A stretch of 64,000 bases of DNA. Source: Rhodococcus maanshanensis NBRC 100610 (GTDB taxonomy: Bacteria > Actinomycetota > Actinomycetes > Mycobacteriales > Mycobacteriaceae). The notes under the pieces were generated by a model, which was not told where the DNA came from, made no database searches, and was given only the letters and a program-made list of their open reading frames with translations. This document shows, in pieces, positions 34,083 through 42,937 of the stretch. Position 1 is the stretch's first letter; each line of letters begins with the position of its first letter. The DNA is taken from positions 147,233 to 211,232 of the forward strand of contig NZ_BCXA01000012.1 in assembly GCF_001894865.1 (NCBI RefSeq), read 5' to 3'. The position numbers were made by a program, and so were the translations under genes.

Positions 34083-34400
34083 TCAGGAGTCCTTCGCCGC
34101 GGCGGTCACGTCGAGCACGACCTCGAACTCGAGCAGCGAGGCGCCGGTCGCCACCGGCTTCGCGCGCTCACCCGAGTGGGCGGCCCTGGCCGGGCCGTCG
34201 GCCCAGGCCTTGAAGGCCTCCTCGGATTCCCACTGCGTCACGACGAAGTAGCGCTCGTCGCCCTTGACGGGGCGCAGCAACTGGAAGCCGAGGAAGCCGG
34301 GGGAGTTCTCGACCGCGTGCGCGCGGTTCGCGAAGCGCTTCTCCAGCTCGGGGCCCGCGCCCTCGGGAACCTCGATTGCATTGATCTTCACGACTGCCAT
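34083..34400 (-). CDS. mhuD: MhuD-type haem-degrading monooxygenase
   Basis: Breaks down haem to mycobilin and iron without releasing CO. 105 residues, very like Rv3592: PVKGDERYFVVTQWES and SLLEFEVVLDV. The three haem-site residues Asn7, Trp66 and His75 are all at the expected numbers. ATG 34400 has TACGCT ending 7 nt upstream, hence leaderless. Position between the accessory block and the Rv3591c-like hydrolase preserves mycobacterial synteny. Confidence 0.93.
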   Translation of the reverse strand: MAVVKINAIEVPEGAGPELEKRFANRAHAVENSPGFLGFQLLRPVKGDERYFVVTQWESEEAFKAWADGPARAAHSGERAKPVATGASLLEFEVVLDVTAAAKDS

Positions 34401-34425
34401 GCGGGCGAGCGTACTCCGCTCGGGA

Positions 34426-34818
34426 TCAGGCGCCGGTGGTGTCGGGCTCCGCGAGATGCTCGGTCAGGACGGCCAATTGGATCTTGCCCGCGTCGGCGTG
34501 GACCGCACGGCCCGCGTCGGTGACGTCGACGAACACACCGCGACGATCCGACTCGCACAGCGACCGCGCGACGAGCCCCGCCTTCTCCAGCCGCGCGACG
34601 CTCCTGGAGAGGGCACTCGGGCTCAGGTACATGTCCGCGGCGAGCTCCTGCATTCGCGGGTGCTTGCAGGTGACGCTCATCAGGCGGTCGAGGGTCTCGA
34701 AGTCACTCATGCTCAGGCCGTGCGCGCTCTGCATCTGTCGATCGAGGTCGCACGCGATCCCGTTGTACCGGTCGAGCAGCGCTCGCCAGGTGTCGCGGAG
34801 CTCCGCTTCTGACGTCAT
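34426..34818 (-). CDS. MarR-family regulator
   Basis: 130 residues with a winged helix: MQELAADMYLSPSALSRSVARLEKAGLVARSLCESDRRGVFVDVT (about 55-100). TAGGAT ends 6 nt before the ATG, so the gene is probably leaderless. It is divergent from a DHA2 exporter; the gap carries TTGATGCAAGC and GCTTGCGCATTGA half-sites. Expected to repress the exporter and itself until a drug-like ligand binds. Confidence 0.88.
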   Translation of the reverse strand: MTSEAELRDTWRALLDRYNGIACDLDRQMQSAHGLSMSDFETLDRLMSVTCKHPRMQELAADMYLSPSALSRSVARLEKAGLVARSLCESDRRGVFVDVTDAGRAVHADAGKIQLAVLTEHLAEPDTTGA

Positions 34819-34845
34819 GGCCGCATCCTAGTGCCGGTCCACCGA

Positions 34846-34893
34846 TTGATGCAAGCGAATTAAATGTTAACGAAATTAGTGCTTGCGCATTGA
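34846..34893. promoter_or_regulatory. Operator region between marR and MFS exporter
   Basis: TTGATGCAAGC (34846-34856) and GCTTGCGCATTGA (34881-34893) form an imperfect inverted pair around an AT-rich core containing TTAAATGTTAA. The right half covers the -35 element of the exporter promoter. Confidence 0.5.
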
Positions 34894-34912
34894 TTGCACG
34901 TGCACATACAGT
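34883..34912 (+). promoter_or_regulatory. Leaderless promoter of the MarR-linked exporter
   Basis: -35 TTGCGC at 34883-34888, 18-bp spacer, -10 TACAGT at 34907-34912, then 7 nt to the GTG at 34920. Confidence 0.55.
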
Positions 34913-34919
34913 CCTCGAC

Positions 34920-36392
34920 GTGACTATCACCGAAACCACTCCGAACCTCACCGCTTCGCCGGGTTCGACCACTCCTGTCGCAGGGCAGGCATGGACGGCC
35001 CGCCTCTGGGGGATCCTCGCGGTGCTGTGCGTCGTGATGTTCCTCGATGGGCTCGACGTCTCGATGGTGGGCGTCGCGCTGCCCTCGATCGGCACCGAAC
35101 TCGGCCTCGACACCACCTCGCTGCAGTGGATCATCAACGGCTACGTGCTCGGCTTCGGCGGCCTGCTGTTGCTCGGTGGGCGCACAGCCGACCTGCTCGG
35201 CAGGCGCAACGTCTTCCTGGTGGCGCTGGCTGTCTTCGCCGTCGCCTCGCTGGTCGGCGGGCTCGTCGACAACGGCACCCTGCTCATCGTGACCCGCTTC
35301 GTGAAGGGCCTCGCCGCGGCCTTCACCGCGCCGACCGCGATGTCGATCCTGACCACCACCTTCAAGGAGGGGCCTGCCCGCAACCGGGCGCTGTCGATCT
35401 TCTCCGTGTTCGGTGCCAGCGGCTACTCGTCGGGGCTGATCCTCGGCGGGCTGCTCACCAGCGCCGGATGGCGGTGGACGTTCCTGATGCCGGTGCCGTT
35501 CGCGGTCGCGACCCTCGTCGCCGCCGTCGTCCTCATCCCGCGGGACCGGCCGGCCGACACCGGCGGGCACGACATCGTGGGTGCGGTCACCCTGGTCGCG
35601 GGCATGATGCTCGCCGTCTACACCGTGGTCTCCGCGCCTGCGCGCGGCTGGGCGGACCCGCTCACGCTCGGGCTCTTCGCGCTCGCGGCGGTACTGCTGG
35701 CCTCGTTCGTCTTGGTGGAGAAGCGAATTGCGCATCCGCTGGTCCGGCTGAGCATCCTCAGGGTGGGCGCGATCGTGCGGGCCAACCTGAGCATCATCGC
35801 GCTCTTCGGTTCCTACCTGAGCTTCCAGTTTATGGTGACGATCTTCCTGCAGTCCGGGCTCGGCTGGTCGCCGCTGAAGATGGCGATGGCGTTGCTCCCG
35901 GCCGGACTGATCGTCGCCTTCGGCTCGCCGTTCGTCGGACGTCTCGTCGACCGGTTCGGTACGCCGCGGATGATCATCGCCGCGCTCGGCTCGCTGAGCC
36001 TTGGCTACCTGTGGTTCCTGTTCGTCGGCAGCGACCAGCCGACGTACGCGGTGGCCATCCTGCCCAGCGTGATCCTGCTCGGCTTCGGTTTCACGTTCGG
36101 CTTCACCTCGATCATGGCCCAGGCCACCTCGGGCGTCGACGACTCCGAGCAGGGCCTGGCCTCGGGTCTGGTCCAGACCTCGATGCAGGTCGGCGCGGCG
36201 CTGGTGCTCGCACTGACCACGGCGCTGGTCACCGCGGGGTCGCACACCGGAGCGGGCACCGCGAGCTTCGATCAGTTCCGCCCCGGCCTGATCCTGGTCA
36301 CGGGTGTGGCGCTGCTCGGGCTGGCGATCACCGTCTGGCCGCTGATCCGCGGGCGCAGGTATTCGGCCGTGCCGGAGGCGAGCCGGGCCTGA
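34920..36392 (+). CDS. MFS drug:H+ antiporter, DHA2 family
   Basis: 490 residues, about 14 membrane helices. LDGLDVSMVGVALPSIGTELGL in helix 1 (motif D1), LLGGRTADLLGRRN (motif A) and FSVFGASGYSSGLILGGLL (motif C) identify an antiporter-type efflux pump. GTG 34920 is chosen from the promoter position; a TTG further upstream at 34890 would lie inside the operator. Regulated by the adjacent MarR protein by context. Confidence 0.88.
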   Translation: MTITETTPNLTASPGSTTPVAGQAWTARLWGILAVLCVVMFLDGLDVSMVGVALPSIGTELGLDTTSLQWIINGYVLGFGGLLLLGGRTADLLGRRNVFLVALAVFAVASLVGGLVDNGTLLIVTRFVKGLAAAFTAPTAMSILTTTFKEGPARNRALSIFSVFGASGYSSGLILGGLLTSAGWRWTFLMPVPFAVATLVAAVVLIPRDRPADTGGHDIVGAVTLVAGMMLAVYTVVSAPARGWADPLTLGLFALAAVLLASFVLVEKRIAHPLVRLSILRVGAIVRANLSIIALFGSYLSFQFMVTIFLQSGLGWSPLKMAMALLPAGLIVAFGSPFVGRLVDRFGTPRMIIAALGSLSLGYLWFLFVGSDQPTYAVAILPSVILLGFGFTFGFTSIMAQATSGVDDSEQGLASGLVQTSMQVGAALVLALTTALVTAGSHTGAGTASFDQFRPGLILVTGVALLGLAITVWPLIRGRRYSAVPEASRA

Positions 36393-36442
36393 CCGGGCAC
36401 ACCGACCGCGAGGCAGCACGGCACCGGGATAACCTCGGTGCC

Positions 36443-37207
36443 GTGCTGCATGACGAGGGTGGGACCGGTCGGCCGATTCTGTTGCTCCACGGACTGATGG
36501 GCAGCGCCAGGACCTGGCGCAGGCACGTGCCGTGGCTCCGCGAGTACGGGCACGTCTACACCTTCGACGCGGCCGGGCACGGCAGGCCGGCGCCGGCCGA
36601 ACTGACCACCGCGGCGTTCGTCGAGGACCTCGCCGCAGCGCTGACGCCGATCACCGAGCCGATGGTGGTGATCGGACACTCGATGGGCGGGCTGCACGCC
36701 TGGTGCTTCGCCGCCGCGTACCCCGATCGCGTCAGCGCGCTCGTCGTCGAGGACATGGCGCCCGACTTCCAGGGGCGCACCGCGCGCGACTGGGCCGAGA
36801 TGATCGGGTCATGGCCGCAGCCGTTCCGCGACCGCGAGCACATGATCGAGTTCTTCGGACCCGTTGCGGCGCAGTACTTCATGGACTCCTTCGAGGAGCG
36901 GTCCGACGGCTTCCATCTGCACGGCGAGGTGCCGGTGTGGCGGGACATCTCCGAGGAGTGGGGGACCCGCGACTTCTGGGCGCAGTGGTCGGCGGTCCGG
37001 GCGCCCGCCCTGCTGCTGGAGGGCGAGTTCACCATCACCCCGGCCGGGCAGATGCGCGCAATGGCCGACACGGCAAGGGAATCCGCGACGCGGTACGAAT
37101 TGGTCGCGGGTGCCGGTCACCTGGTGCACGACGACCGGCCGGTCGAGTATCGCGCCGCGGTGGAGGCGTTCCTGGGTGAGTTGCCCGCTCACGCCTCCGG
37201 CCGATGA
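36443..37207 (+). CDS. Alpha/beta hydrolase
   Basis: 254 residues. HGLMG oxyanion loop (about 16-20), GHSMGG nucleophile elbow with Ser80, and GAGHLVHDD with the catalytic His near 229. It corresponds in place and direction to the hydrolase Rv3591c next to mhuD. GTG 36443 starts the domain; an open frame runs upstream in frame but through the exporter gene. The last 19 bp overlap the convergent regulator gene. Substrate unknown. Confidence 0.85.
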   Translation: MLHDEGGTGRPILLLHGLMGSARTWRRHVPWLREYGHVYTFDAAGHGRPAPAELTTAAFVEDLAAALTPITEPMVVIGHSMGGLHAWCFAAAYPDRVSALVVEDMAPDFQGRTARDWAEMIGSWPQPFRDREHMIEFFGPVAAQYFMDSFEERSDGFHLHGEVPVWRDISEEWGTRDFWAQWSAVRAPALLLEGEFTITPAGQMRAMADTARESATRYELVAGAGHLVHDDRPVEYRAAVEAFLGELPAHASGR

Positions 37208-40200
37208 TCGGGGCTCCCCGGCGGTCCGGGTAGGCCCTGCGCCGCGCCCGCCGCGAACTCGCGCCCGAAGTCGTCGGCGCCCAGCGCCTGCGTCGCATCG
37301 GTCGTGATCCTGTCGACGTCGCCGCGCTCGCCGGACGGTAGGGGTGCGTCGACCGACGCGCGGGCGGCCGATGCGGCGCCGAGCAGCCGGGCGGCGGTGG
37401 CCGGGCGTCCGGCCAGCACGTGGGCCCCTGCGAGGCCCTCCATCGCCAGGGCCACAGCGCGGGGGTCGCCGAGGCGCAGGGCCTCGGCGTGGCCCTCCGA
37501 GTGCAGGGCAAGCGCGTGGTCGGCGTCGCCGCGCAGTTCCGCGACGAACCCGAGCTCGGCCAGCATGAGCGTGGTGATCGGCCCGAAATCGGTGCGCCTG
37601 CCCCAGTCGAGCATCGACAGGAGGCGGGGTTCCGCGTCCTCCAGTCGGCCGGCCCGGCGGTCCGTCAGGCCAAGCCCGATCTCGGCGGAGACCTCTCCAT
37701 TGCGGTAACCGTGTTCCAGTGCCATCTGTAGGGACCGTTCGTGGAGCTCCCGAGAGCGGGTGAGATCGCCGGTCAGGAGCGCGATTCGGGCGAGACCGCA
37801 CAATCGATCGGTCGCCTCACGCCACAGGCCGAGTTCCTCCGCCGCACGGAACCCGTCGGCGTGTAGGTCCCGTGCTCGCCCGTAGTCGCCCGCGATTTCC
37901 GCGAGGGAGGCGAGCGGGTAGGCGGCCTGTGCCTGACCCCAGCGGTCGCCGAGTTCACCGAAGATCGCCATGCTCCGCTCGCCATCGCGGGCGGCCGCGG
38001 CGAGCCCGTCGGGCCCGGTGCGGAACTGGGCGCGCGTGCACAGGGCGGCGGCCACCGCCCACGGATCGTCCTCGGTCTGAAGCTGGGTGAGTGCACGCTC
38101 CACCAGCTCCCTGCTGCCGTCCATGTCGACCGCCCCGTACCTCGCGTACGCCAGGAACCAGATGGCACGGCCGTGGCCAGGGAACTCGACTGCGCCCCGC
38201 GTCGGCGAGAGGTCGAGGCCATTGGATGAGTCGGGTGCGTGACGTAGCAGTCGAATGCCACTGTGCCAGTGGGCCGCTCGAATCGCGATCGGGCCTTCGG
38301 GGCTAGCCGTGCTCCGCCGTGCCGCGTCGAGCCAGCGGTCGGCCTCGGTGAATCGGCCGCGCAGCACCCAGTACCAGGTCAACGCGTCGACCAAGCGCAG
38401 CCCGAGATCTGGGTGGTCGAGGACGGCGACGGACAGTGCGCCCCGGAGATTCGCGCTCTCCGCGTCGAGCCGTGCCAGCCAGGTCCGCTGCGATCCCCGA
38501 TGCAGATGCGGCCGGGCGGTCTCGGCGAGTGCCGTGTAGTACCGGCAGTGCCGCTCGCGCAGTGCGCCGAGTTCGCTCGCCTCGCCGAGACGTTCGGCGG
38601 CGTAGGCGAGAATCGACTCCAGGAGCCGGTACCTCGGTCCGTCGGCAGAATCGGACACGACTACCAGCGACCGGTCGACGAGACCGGAGATCAGGTCGAG
38701 GACGCCGGCTGCGTCGATGCCGTCACCCGAGCACACCGCTTCCGCGGATTCGAGTGTGCAGCCGTCGGCGTAGACGGCGAGGCGACGAAGCAGGGTGCGC
38801 TCGGCGGTGGTGAGCAGTGAACTGCTCCAGTCGATCATCGCGCGCAGGGTCTGCTGTCGCGGCGGAGCGTCCAGGTAGCCGGTCGTCAGCAGGCTGAATC
38901 GGTCCTCGAGGCGTTCGAGCAGGCGAACGGCGCCGAGCACCCGGATGCGCGGCGCGGCCAGTTCGAGGGCGAGCGGGATGCCGTCGAGTCGTGTGCAGAT
39001 CGCGGCCACCGTCGAGGCGTTGTCCGCCGTCAACTCGAAGCCGGGGGCGGATGCCGCGGCGCGGGACACGAACAGCTGCACCGCGCTCGATTCGGCCACC
39101 GACTCGGGGTCGCCGGGAAGGCTCAAAGGTTCTACGGGCCAGAGGGTTTCGCCTCGAATCGCCAGCGGCGTCTGGCTGGTGGCGAGGATCCGCAGGCCGG
39201 GCGCGGCGGCCAGCAGGTGCCCGGCGACCAGACCCACCGCGGCCGCCAGGTGCTCGCAGTTGTCGATCACCAGTAGCATGCTCCTGGTCCGTAGGGCCTC
39301 GGTCAGGCGCGCAAGCGGATCGGTGGGTTCCGGTGCGGTAACGGCACGAGTCGGGGTGTGCTCGCGGATGGCGAGGACCGTCAGCATCGCATCGGCGATC
39401 GCCGCGGTGCCCGGTTCGGTCTCGCGTGTCAGCGCGGCCAGTTCCACCAGCCACACGCCGTCCGAGATCGAATCCTCCAGCTGCCATGCGGTTTCCATGG
39501 CGAGTCGGGTCTTGCCGACGCCGCCGGGGCCGGTGAGCGTCACCAGTCGGGAGCCATCGAGTGCGGCGCGGATGCCCGCCACCGCCTCCGTTCGCCCGAT
39601 GAGCTCGGTGACCGGTCTCGGCAGGTTGCCGTGCACCGATGGCCTGCTCGCGCTCGTCGGGCCGAGCGCGGGGTCCCGGCGGAGGATCGCGCCGTGCAGC
39701 GCGACGAGTTCCGGATCGGGGTCGAGGCCGAGATCCTCGGCCAGGATCTCGCGAAGGCACGCGTAGCTCGCGAGCGCCTCTGCCTGCCTCCCCGCGCGAT
39801 AGAGCGCCCGCATGTGGGCGCCGCGCAGCCTGTTCCGGTGGGGATGCCGGTCGACCAGGCCGGCCAGCTCGGCGACGAGCGCCGCATCCTCGCCGGTCGC
39901 GAGGCGGGCCTCCGCCTGCTCCTCCAGCGTGGTCAGTCGCCCCTCCTCGAGCCGGGTGGCGGCGGCTCGGGCGAACGATTCCTCGGCATGTTCGGCGAAG
40001 GCAGGACCGCGCCACAGCGCGAGGGCCTGATCGAGCAGCGCGACCCGCGCCGCCGGGTCGGGTTCGGTTCGCGCCCGGGCTGCCAACCGCTCGAATCGGG
40101 TCGCATCCACCGCATCGTCGTCCACCCTGAGCAGGTAACCGGATGTCTGGAACGCGACGAGCTCCCTGCCGCCCGGCTCGGCCTGCTCGAATGCGCGGCG

Positions 40201-40410
40201 CAGCAACGAGATCTTGGTCTGGAGGGTGCTCGGCGCGGTCGGAGGCGGCTCGTCGCCCCACAGTGCCTCGACCAGTCGATCCACGGAAACCGGCTTGCCC
40301 GGATGCACGAGCAAGGCCGCCAGCAGCGCGCGGACCTTGCGCTCGGTGATGGCGATCGGCCGGCCGGGTGCGGTCTCGGCGCGTAGGGGGCCAAGGACTC
40401 CGAACCGCAT
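37189..40410 (-). CDS. AfsR/SARP-like BTAD regulator with NB-ARC ATPase and TPR repeats
   Basis: 1073 residues. Domains: OmpR-type winged helix (about 10-95, ITERKVRALLAALLVHPGKPVSVDRLVEALWG), BTAD helical domain (about 96-240), NTPase with GPGGVGKT (about 290-298) and VIDNCEHLAA Walker B-like, then a TPR region (about 640-1040). These STAND-class proteins integrate signals to switch on secondary metabolism or stress genes. ATG 40410 has TACCGT ending 6 nt upstream. It is divergent from an imine-reductase-like gene, its most likely local target. Its NTPase part resembles that of the LuxR regulator at 2502. Confidence 0.88.
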   Translation of the reverse strand: MRFGVLGPLRAETAPGRPIAITERKVRALLAALLVHPGKPVSVDRLVEALWGDEPPPTAPSTLQTKISLLRRAFEQAEPGGRELVAFQTSGYLLRVDDDAVDATRFERLAARARTEPDPAARVALLDQALALWRGPAFAEHAEESFARAAATRLEEGRLTTLEEQAEARLATGEDAALVAELAGLVDRHPHRNRLRGAHMRALYRAGRQAEALASYACLREILAEDLGLDPDPELVALHGAILRRDPALGPTSASRPSVHGNLPRPVTELIGRTEAVAGIRAALDGSRLVTLTGPGGVGKTRLAMETAWQLEDSISDGVWLVELAALTRETEPGTAAIADAMLTVLAIREHTPTRAVTAPEPTDPLARLTEALRTRSMLLVIDNCEHLAAAVGLVAGHLLAAAPGLRILATSQTPLAIRGETLWPVEPLSLPGDPESVAESSAVQLFVSRAAASAPGFELTADNASTVAAICTRLDGIPLALELAAPRIRVLGAVRLLERLEDRFSLLTTGYLDAPPRQQTLRAMIDWSSSLLTTAERTLLRRLAVYADGCTLESAEAVCSGDGIDAAGVLDLISGLVDRSLVVVSDSADGPRYRLLESILAYAAERLGEASELGALRERHCRYYTALAETARPHLHRGSQRTWLARLDAESANLRGALSVAVLDHPDLGLRLVDALTWYWVLRGRFTEADRWLDAARRSTASPEGPIAIRAAHWHSGIRLLRHAPDSSNGLDLSPTRGAVEFPGHGRAIWFLAYARYGAVDMDGSRELVERALTQLQTEDDPWAVAAALCTRAQFRTGPDGLAAAARDGERSMAIFGELGDRWGQAQAAYPLASLAEIAGDYGRARDLHADGFRAAEELGLWREATDRLCGLARIALLTGDLTRSRELHERSLQMALEHGYRNGEVSAEIGLGLTDRRAGRLEDAEPRLLSMLDWGRRTDFGPITTLMLAELGFVAELRGDADHALALHSEGHAEALRLGDPRAVALAMEGLAGAHVLAGRPATAARLLGAASAARASVDAPLPSGERGDVDRITTDATQALGADDFGREFAAGAAQGLPGPPGSPDHRPEA

Positions 40411-40563
40411 ACCGACACGGTAGTGCAGGTCACCGACACCGGCGGCGGGGGCGAGTACCGGGTACCGACGGCCCGCGCCAGCCGACCACAAGCGATACGC
40501 AAGGACGGCCGCGCAGGCTCGGATCCGTCAACAGCACACAGCCGAACGAACGAAGGGCACACG

Positions 40564-41454
40564 ATGAACGACAGCGCGCACACCCCGGTCACGGTCATCG
40601 GACTCGGACCGATGGGGCAGGCCATGGTCGGCGCATACCTTGACAGGGGGCATCCCGTGACGGTGTGGAACCGGACGGCGAGCCGAGCCGACGGACTGGT
40701 CTCGAGAGGAGCGAAACGAGCGGAGACACCCACCGAGGCCGTGCTGGCGAGCGAGTTGGTGATCCTGAGCCTGACCCACTACCGCGCCATGTACGACATC
40801 CTCGACACGGTCGGGGACGCGTTGGCCGGACGGGTGGTGGTCAACCTCAGCTCCGATACCCCCGAGGCGGCAAGGGAAGCCAGCAGGTGGCTCGCCGATC
40901 GGGGCGCCGATCTCCTGGTCGGCGGAGTGATGGTGCCCGCCCCGATGGTCGGGGGAGACGGCTCCTACGTCTTCTACAGCGGCGCCGAGGCGACGATGGA
41001 CGCACATCGGCAGACCCTGGCCGCGATCGGCAGGCCCGATTACCGCGGCGAGGACCCTGCGCTCGCGCAACTCTGGTACCAGGCGCAGCTCGATGTCTTC
41101 CTGACGGCGTTGTCGAGCTTCGCCCACGCCGCCGCGCTGGTCGGATCGGCCGGCGTCACCGCAACCGAGTTCTTTCCTTACGCGGCGGAGACTTTCACCC
41201 TCGCGGTGTCGATGCTCGAGGAGTCAGCCGAGCGTTTCGACGCGGGTGACCACCGCGACGAGGGTGCGAAGGTGACGATGATGGGGGCCACGGCCGATCA
41301 CATCGTCGGGGCCAGCCGCGATGCCGGGATCGACGTCGAACTCCCACTGGCGATCAGGGCCCACTACGACCGGGCCATCGCCGCCGGCCGGGGGAGCGAC
41401 AGCTGGACCACACTGTTCGAGACGATCAGGAAGCCCGCGATTTCGAATCGGTGA
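40564..41454 (+). CDS. Imine reductase-family NADPH-dependent oxidoreductase
   Basis: 296 residues. Rossmann loop VIGLGPMGQAMVGAYLD (about 10-26) and WNRTASRADGL for NADP(H), then a long inter-domain helix and a dimerising all-alpha C-terminal domain, the layout of beta-hydroxyacid dehydrogenases and imine reductases; the GPMGQAM start is typical of the latter. These reduce cyclic imines to amines in vitro; natural substrates are mostly unknown. GAAGGG precedes the ATG. Divergent to the BTAD regulator. Confidence 0.82.
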   Translation: MNDSAHTPVTVIGLGPMGQAMVGAYLDRGHPVTVWNRTASRADGLVSRGAKRAETPTEAVLASELVILSLTHYRAMYDILDTVGDALAGRVVVNLSSDTPEAAREASRWLADRGADLLVGGVMVPAPMVGGDGSYVFYSGAEATMDAHRQTLAAIGRPDYRGEDPALAQLWYQAQLDVFLTALSSFAHAAALVGSAGVTATEFFPYAAETFTLAVSMLEESAERFDAGDHRDEGAKVTMMGATADHIVGASRDAGIDVELPLAIRAHYDRAIAAGRGSDSWTTLFETIRKPAISNR

Positions 41455-41594
41455 TCCGCGCAGGCGTCAGAGGGTCTGCGGATGGATGTCCCAGCAGCTC
41501 GTGTGACACGGGTGACGATGCCCTCGCTGATGCCTCAGGTGACGGTGGCGCACGACACCACGGCACTGTCGCACCGCCTGGGTACGGTCGCGGC

Positions 41595-41960
41595 ATGGCA
41601 ACCTCAAGCGATTTCGACGCCCTCCGGCCGGTCCTCTTCGTCTCCGGCGACAGCAGTTCCAGCATCATCTACTCGCCCGGCGGCCCGGAGTACCACCAGC
41701 ACCGGTCGGCGTTGGAGGCGCACGGCATCGAGGGCTCCGGATACGACTTCTCCGGTGCCCTTCAGGCGGTGCTCACCGACCAGGCCCCCGCCACCCTCGA
41801 CGCGGTCGGCTTCGACCCGGAGGGCGGCATGGTGAGCGTCTACGGCAACGATCTCGACGCGCTGCTCGTGGCGGCGAGGACCCTGCACACGTTGGTGACG
41901 GACGCGGACGCGCTCGGCGCAGCGCTGGCCCGCTCCGTCGAACTCGGCCTCGACGACTAG
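41595..41960 (+). CDS. Imm51-like immunity protein, orphan
   Basis: 121 residues. Resembles Imm51 proteins: LEAHGIEGSGYDFSGAL followed by FDPEGGMVSVYGNDLDALLVAART, the G-x-GYD and F-D-P-E-G-G-M-x-x-x-Y patterns of that family. Imm51 proteins normally neutralise a toxin from a neighbouring polymorphic toxin gene, yet none is nearby. ATG 41595 has TACGGT ending 6 nt upstream. The 140-bp stretch before it (41455-41594) shows no other gene. Confidence 0.62.
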   Translation: MATSSDFDALRPVLFVSGDSSSSIIYSPGGPEYHQHRSALEAHGIEGSGYDFSGALQAVLTDQAPATLDAVGFDPEGGMVSVYGNDLDALLVAARTLHTLVTDADALGAALARSVELGLDD

Positions 41961-41984
41961 GCCGCCTCGGCGTAGCGACATCCG

Positions 41985-42866
41985 TCAGCGGTCGGAGCCG
42001 CCCTCGCCCGCGAGCGCGAACAACCCGTCCGCGGTCTGCTCGACCAGCCCGTCCACCAGCAGCGAGTCCAGCGCCCTGTCCCGCTGGGCGGGGTCGGTCA
42101 GCCACACCTGGTCGAGCCGCGCCCGTTCGACCGGTGCATGGGTCTCCCGCAGCACGTCCAGCAAGCGGCCGCGGACCTGACGGTCGGTGCCCGCGAACTT
42201 CTGCACCTTGCGCGCGGGTCCGGTGTGGGCGGGGCGACCCGCGCCGACCCACGCGCAGTCGGTCAGCGGGCAGCGGTCGCAGTCGGCGTTGCGCGCGGTG
42301 CAGACGGTCGCGCCCAGTTCCATCAGCGCGGCCGAGAACACCGCGGCCCTCGCCCTGGTCCTCGGGAGCAGGGCGTCGACGTCGGCGAGGTCGCGGGTGG
42401 TGGACGGGTTGCCCGGCTCCGCGGCGCCGTGCACCGCCCTGGCGACAACGCGCCGGACGTTGGTGTCCACCACAGGGACCCGCTGCCCGTAGGCGAAACA
42501 GGCCACCGCGCGGGCGGTGTACGCGCCGATCCCCGGCAGGCCGAGCAGGACGTCGACGTCGGCTGGGACCTCGTCGCCGTGGTCGGCGGCCAGCACCCGC
42601 GCGCACTCGTGCAGCCGCAGGGCCCGGCGCGGGTAGCCGAGCTTGCCCCACGCGCGCAGCACCTCGCCCTGGCTCGCCGCCGCCATCTGAGAGGGGACCG
42701 GCCAGCGCTGCACCCACTGTTCCCAGATCGGCGCGACGCGGACCACCGGCGTCTGCTGCAGCATGATCTCGCTCATCAGGATCTGCCACGCGGTGACGCC
42801 CTCTCGCCTCCATGGCAGGTCACGGGCCTGACGCTCGTACCAGGCGATCAGTGCGGAGGTGTTCAC
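41985..42866 (-). CDS. mutY: A/G-specific adenine glycosylase
   Basis: Removes adenine mispaired with 8-oxoguanine. 293 residues. HhH-GPD core: LPWRREGVTAWQILMSEIMLQQT (catalytic Glu region, about 17-39), LLGLPGIGAYTARAVACFAYG (helix-hairpin-helix, about 107-127), VDTNVRRV (catalytic Asp), and the 4Fe-4S cluster C-x6-C-x2-C-x5-C in CTARNADCDRCPLTDC. GTG 42866 is chosen; the frame continues upstream into the canB gap. Divergent from canB as in mycobacteria. The C-terminal NUDIX-like domain of long MutY proteins is missing, so this is the short form. Confidence 0.93.
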   Translation of the reverse strand: MNTSALIAWYERQARDLPWRREGVTAWQILMSEIMLQQTPVVRVAPIWEQWVQRWPVPSQMAAASQGEVLRAWGKLGYPRRALRLHECARVLAADHGDEVPADVDVLLGLPGIGAYTARAVACFAYGQRVPVVDTNVRRVVARAVHGAAEPGNPSTTRDLADVDALLPRTRARAAVFSAALMELGATVCTARNADCDRCPLTDCAWVGAGRPAHTGPARKVQKFAGTDRQVRGRLLDVLRETHAPVERARLDQVWLTDPAQRDRALDSLLVDGLVEQTADGLFALAGEGGSDR

Positions 42867-42937
42867 TTGAACTTCACACCTCCCGTTCCACGGTTTTGCC
42901 AGGTGGCCGACGACACGCGAAAGGCGCCGGGTGCACA

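Noticed and set aside
34860..36419. 519-codon antisense frame over the DHA2 exporter
   Set aside because: Arg/Glu/His-rich shadow translation with no family resemblance.
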